DNA of 8,795 bases from Prevotella sp. UBA3757 (GTDB taxonomy: Bacteria > Bacteroidota > Bacteroidia > Bacteroidales > Bacteroidaceae), in assembly GCA_002371715.1 (NCBI GenBank), contig DFGF01000078.1, positions 1-8,795 on the forward strand, written 5' to 3'. Below, one piece after another: positions 6,424 through 8,795 of the stretch; the stretch's first letter is position 1; each line of letters starts with the position of its first letter. Both the position numbers and the translations under genes were made by a program. Below the pieces are notes generated by a model, which did no database searches, was not told the DNA's origin, and saw nothing but the letters and a program-made list of their open reading frames with translations.

Positions 6424-8559
6424 ATGAAAAAACTACTCTTATCGCTTTTTGGCCTGTGCGCCCTCTGTGCACACGCCGATGAAGGTATGTGGACGCTCTA
6501 CAACCTGCCCGATGCCGTCGTCAGCCAGATGAAGCAGTACGGCTTCCAGCTGCCCGCCGAGCAATTGTACCAGACCGACAATGCCGTCAAGAATGCCGTC
6601 GTCAACTTCGGCGGCTTCTGCTCGGGCGTTGTCGTCAGTGCCGACGGCCTGGTGTTTACGAACCACCACTGCGGCTTCGACGCCATTCGCCGGCATTCTA
6701 CCGTCGAGCACGACTACCTGCTGAACGGCTTCGTAGCCAAGAGCTATGGCGAGGAGCTGCCTAACGAGGACCTCTTCGTCTCGTTCATGATTGACCAGAA
6801 GGACGTCACCGACGAACTGAACCGTCTGGGCATGGACAAGCTGAAGCACTACGAGGTGGCGGATTTCGTTGACTCCATCGAGAACGCCTGGCAGAAGGAC
6901 ATCCGCCAGAAGGACTCTACGCTGCGCGTCGAGGTAAAGCCTTTCTACGAGGGCAACAAGTACTACTGCACCACCTATCGCGACTTCAACGACGTTCGCC
7001 TGGTGTTTACCGTTCCCAAGTCGATGGGTAAGTTCGGCGGCGAGACCGACAACTGGATGTGGCCGCGCCAGACGTGCGACTTCTCGGTGTTTCGCATCTA
7101 TGCCGACCCCAAGACGGGCGGTCCGGCCAAGTATTCGAAGGACAACGTGCCCTACCACCCCAAGTCGTGGGCACAGGTGTCGATGCAGGGTTATAAGCCA
7201 GGCGACTTCTGCATGATCATGGGCTATCCCGGCAGCACGAGCCGCTACCTGTCGAGCTACGGCATTCAGGAGCGCCGCGACGACATCAACGCACCGCGTG
7301 CGCAGGTCCGTGGCGTCAAGCAGGAGGTCATGCTGCGCCACATGCGTGCCTCGGAGGCCGTACGTATCAAGTACGATTCGAAGTACGCCAGCTCGTCCAA
7401 CTACTGGAAAAACTCCATCGGCATGAACAAGTGTATCGACTCCATCGGTCTGATCAACCAGAAGCAGCAGTTCGAGGCCAGGATCCGCCACTGGATGGAC
7501 ACCGTGAAGCTGGCAACGGCCGAACAGCGCGCTCCTTTCGAGAAGCTCGACTTCGACAAGCTCGCGGAACTCTACCAGCAGCGCAGCAAGCTGACCCATA
7601 TCCGCACGCTCTTCATGGAGACCTTCTTCCTGCAGGACCAGCTGACGACGCGCGCCTGGGCCAGCAACTGGGGCAAGGAGGTGCACGGACCTGCCGGCAA
7701 GCCCAAGAAGCAGTACTATCTCTACGAGGACAATTCCGACGAGTGGGACGAGGCCACGGACGTCGAGATGCTGGCCGTCCTGCTGAAGAACTATCGCCAG
7801 CACGTGACTGACGACGACTTCCTGCCCGACTTCTACGAGACCATCGACGAGAAGTTCCATGGCGACTACACGGCCTACGTCAGCACGATGTACAAGAAGT
7901 CGCAGCTCATGCGGAACGGCAAGCCCATCTATTTCAACAAGAAGAGCTACAATAAGGACCTCGGTGTGCAGTACGGCCTTGACCTCGTGGAACTGCAAAC
8001 CGCCATCAGCATAGCCCGTCAGAAGCTCACCCGCGAAATCGAAGAGCAGGAGAAGATGCTCTGTGCCGCCGTGCTGCGCATGGAGCAGGACATGCCTAAC
8101 TACTCGGATGCCAACTTCACGCTGCGCATGACCTACGGACAGATTGGTGAATACACGCTTGGCGGTCGCCCCTCGGGCTACTATACCACTGCCCGTTCGC
8201 TGTGGGACAAGATGCAGCTGGCCGACCAGAATTTCGAGTACTTTGCCGAACCCGTCATGCACGAGCTGATGGCCAAGAAGGACTTCGGCCGCTATGCCGA
8301 CCCGCTGACCGGTACGCTGCAGCTCTGCTTCCTGTCGAACAACGACATCACCGGCGGCAATAGCGGGTCGCCCATCTTCAACGGCAAGGGCGAACTGCTG
8401 GGCTTGGCATTCGACGGCAACTGGGACAGCCTGGCCAGCGACATTTTCTTCGACCGTCAGCTGGCACGCACCATCAATGTGGATGTGCGTTATATGCTGT
8501 TCATGATGGACAAGTGGGGACATGCCGACCGTCTGCTGAAAGAGATTAATGCCAAATAA
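6424..8559 (+). CDS. dpp7: S46 family dipeptidyl peptidase, DPP7 type
   Basis: This 711-residue exported serine peptidase removes dipeptides from the N-terminus of peptides in the periplasm and feeds amino-acid-fermenting metabolism. A signal peptide (residues 1-18, MKKLLLSLFGLCALCAHA) is followed by DEGMW, the usual mature start of S46 enzymes. The trypsin-like triad is complete: His82 in TNHHCGFDAI, Asp209 in GGETDNWMWPRQT and Ser647 in GGNSGSP. The part between about 225 and 600 is the mainly helical lid that covers the active site and binds the free N-terminus. The specificity residue 18 positions after the Ser is Gly665 (LAFDGNW); DPP7 of Porphyromonas gingivalis has Gly at this point and prefers hydrophobic P1 residues, whereas DPP11 has Arg and prefers Asp/Glu. 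Length agrees with the family and there is no type IX sorting domain. Codons end mostly in C or G, more strongly than in the flippase gene. It starts 6 bases after the flippase stop and is probably cotranscribed. Confidence 0.95.
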   Translation: MKKLLLSLFGLCALCAHADEGMWTLYNLPDAVVSQMKQYGFQLPAEQLYQTDNAVKNAVVNFGGFCSGVVVSADGLVFTNHHCGFDAIRRHSTVEHDYLLNGFVAKSYGEELPNEDLFVSFMIDQKDVTDELNRLGMDKLKHYEVADFVDSIENAWQKDIRQKDSTLRVEVKPFYEGNKYYCTTYRDFNDVRLVFTVPKSMGKFGGETDNWMWPRQTCDFSVFRIYADPKTGGPAKYSKDNVPYHPKSWAQVSMQGYKPGDFCMIMGYPGSTSRYLSSYGIQERRDDINAPRAQVRGVKQEVMLRHMRASEAVRIKYDSKYASSSNYWKNSIGMNKCIDSIGLINQKQQFEARIRHWMDTVKLATAEQRAPFEKLDFDKLAELYQQRSKLTHIRTLFMETFFLQDQLTTRAWASNWGKEVHGPAGKPKKQYYLYEDNSDEWDEATDVEMLAVLLKNYRQHVTDDDFLPDFYETIDEKFHGDYTAYVSTMYKKSQLMRNGKPIYFNKKSYNKDLGVQYGLDLVELQTAISIARQKLTREIEEQEKMLCAAVLRMEQDMPNYSDANFTLRMTYGQIGEYTLGGRPSGYYTTARSLWDKMQLADQNFEYFAEPVMHELMAKKDFGRYADPLTGTLQLCFLSNNDITGGNSGSPIFNGKGELLGLAFDGNWDSLASDIFFDRQLARTINVDVRYMLFMMDKWGHADRLLKEINAK

Positions 8560-8577
8560 GTCAGGACTGATAATGGC

Positions 8578-8795
8578 ATGAGGAAAACAGTGCTTTCTCT
8601 ACTCATAGCCACTTGCCTGTCTGCAGGTGCTCAGCAACGAGTCAGTCTGGCAGGTAAGTGGCTATTGAAATATGGTCAGGAAACGACCATTGTGACGTTG
8701 CCTGGTACGATGGATACTAACCATAAGGGTATTCCAATTACTCAAAAAGATGAGACTAACCATCTGTCACGTCGCTATAGTTATAAGGGCAAGGC
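8578..8795 (+). CDS. Glycoside hydrolase family 2 protein, N-terminus (3' partial)
   Basis: Seventy-two codons are visible before the window ends. The ATG at 8578 is chosen because the ATG at 8573 is followed by a stop after one codon. Residues 1-18 (MRKTVLSLLIATCLSAGA) are a signal peptide, so the enzyme is exported to the periplasm or beyond. Then come LAGKWLLKYGQE and VTLPGTMDTNHKGIPI with DETNHLSRRYSYKGKA, the pattern that opens the N-terminal sugar-binding (jelly-roll) domain of many Bacteroidetes GH2 enzymes. These include beta-galactosidases, beta-glucuronidases and relatives; the catalytic barrel lies outside the window, so the substrate cannot be named. The gene begins 18 bases after the peptidase stop with no promoter element seen, so it may be read through from the upstream operon. 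Its codons are more AT-rich than those of the peptidase gene, hinting at a different history. Confidence 0.8.
   Translation, partial: MRKTVLSLLIATCLSAGAQQRVSLAGKWLLKYGQETTIVTLPGTMDTNHKGIPITQKDETNHLSRRYSYKGK

Noticed and set aside
6439..8523. A 694-codon open frame on the minus strand opposite the peptidase gene.
   Set aside because: It is in register with the S46 peptidase codons, has no recognisable domains, is rich in Val/Leu/His as expected of a shadow, and is explained by codon bias in a gene with a complete catalytic triad.
8560..8577. A separate promoter or terminator between the peptidase and GH2 genes.
   Set aside because: The gap is only 18 bases and shows neither a TAnnTTTG element nor a hairpin with a T-run.

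Overview
This window looks like chromosomal DNA from a member of the Bacteroidales, most likely a Prevotella-like gut, rumen or oral species. The pointers are a PD-(D/E)XK/DUF1703 gene end, a lipoprotein with a CKKD start and an LruC/DUF4842 domain, an S46 dipeptidyl peptidase, a GH2 glycosidase, and a TAnnTTTG-type -7 promoter element (TACCTTTG at 3692-3699). The genus is inferred, not proven. I saw no RNA genes, insertion sequences or CRISPR arrays.

Layout. Positions 1-206 hold the 3' end of a PD-(D/E)XK nuclease-like gene (+). Fifteen bases later comes a 682-residue exported protein (222-2270, +) with 16 copies of a V/A/L-Y/F-G-G-G motif, whose function I do not recognise. It meets a convergent gene only 6 bases away: 2277-3560 (or 3578) on the minus strand, an outer-membrane-type lipoprotein with the LruC/DUF4842 signature. 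The 3579-3708 gap is a divergent promoter region. A rightward cluster follows: a fused SpmA-SpmB nucleoside-recognition membrane protein (3709-4941), a MOP-superfamily polysaccharide flippase (4945-6417), and an S46 peptidase of the DPP7 type (6424-8559). The gaps are 3 and 6 bases, so they are probably one operon. After an 18-base gap the window ends in the start of a GH2 glycoside hydrolase (8578 onward).

How they fit together. Nearly every protein is in or outside the inner membrane: secreted repeat protein, lipoprotein, two inner-membrane proteins, periplasmic peptidase and exported glycosidase. The operon joins envelope polymer handling (flippase, SpmAB) with periplasmic peptide breakdown (DPP7), but no shared pathway can be proved from sequence. 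The least understood items are the GGG-repeat protein and the fused SpmAB protein, whose family name comes from sporulation although Bacteroidales do not sporulate. I found no clear evidence for a new multi-gene defence or mobile system.
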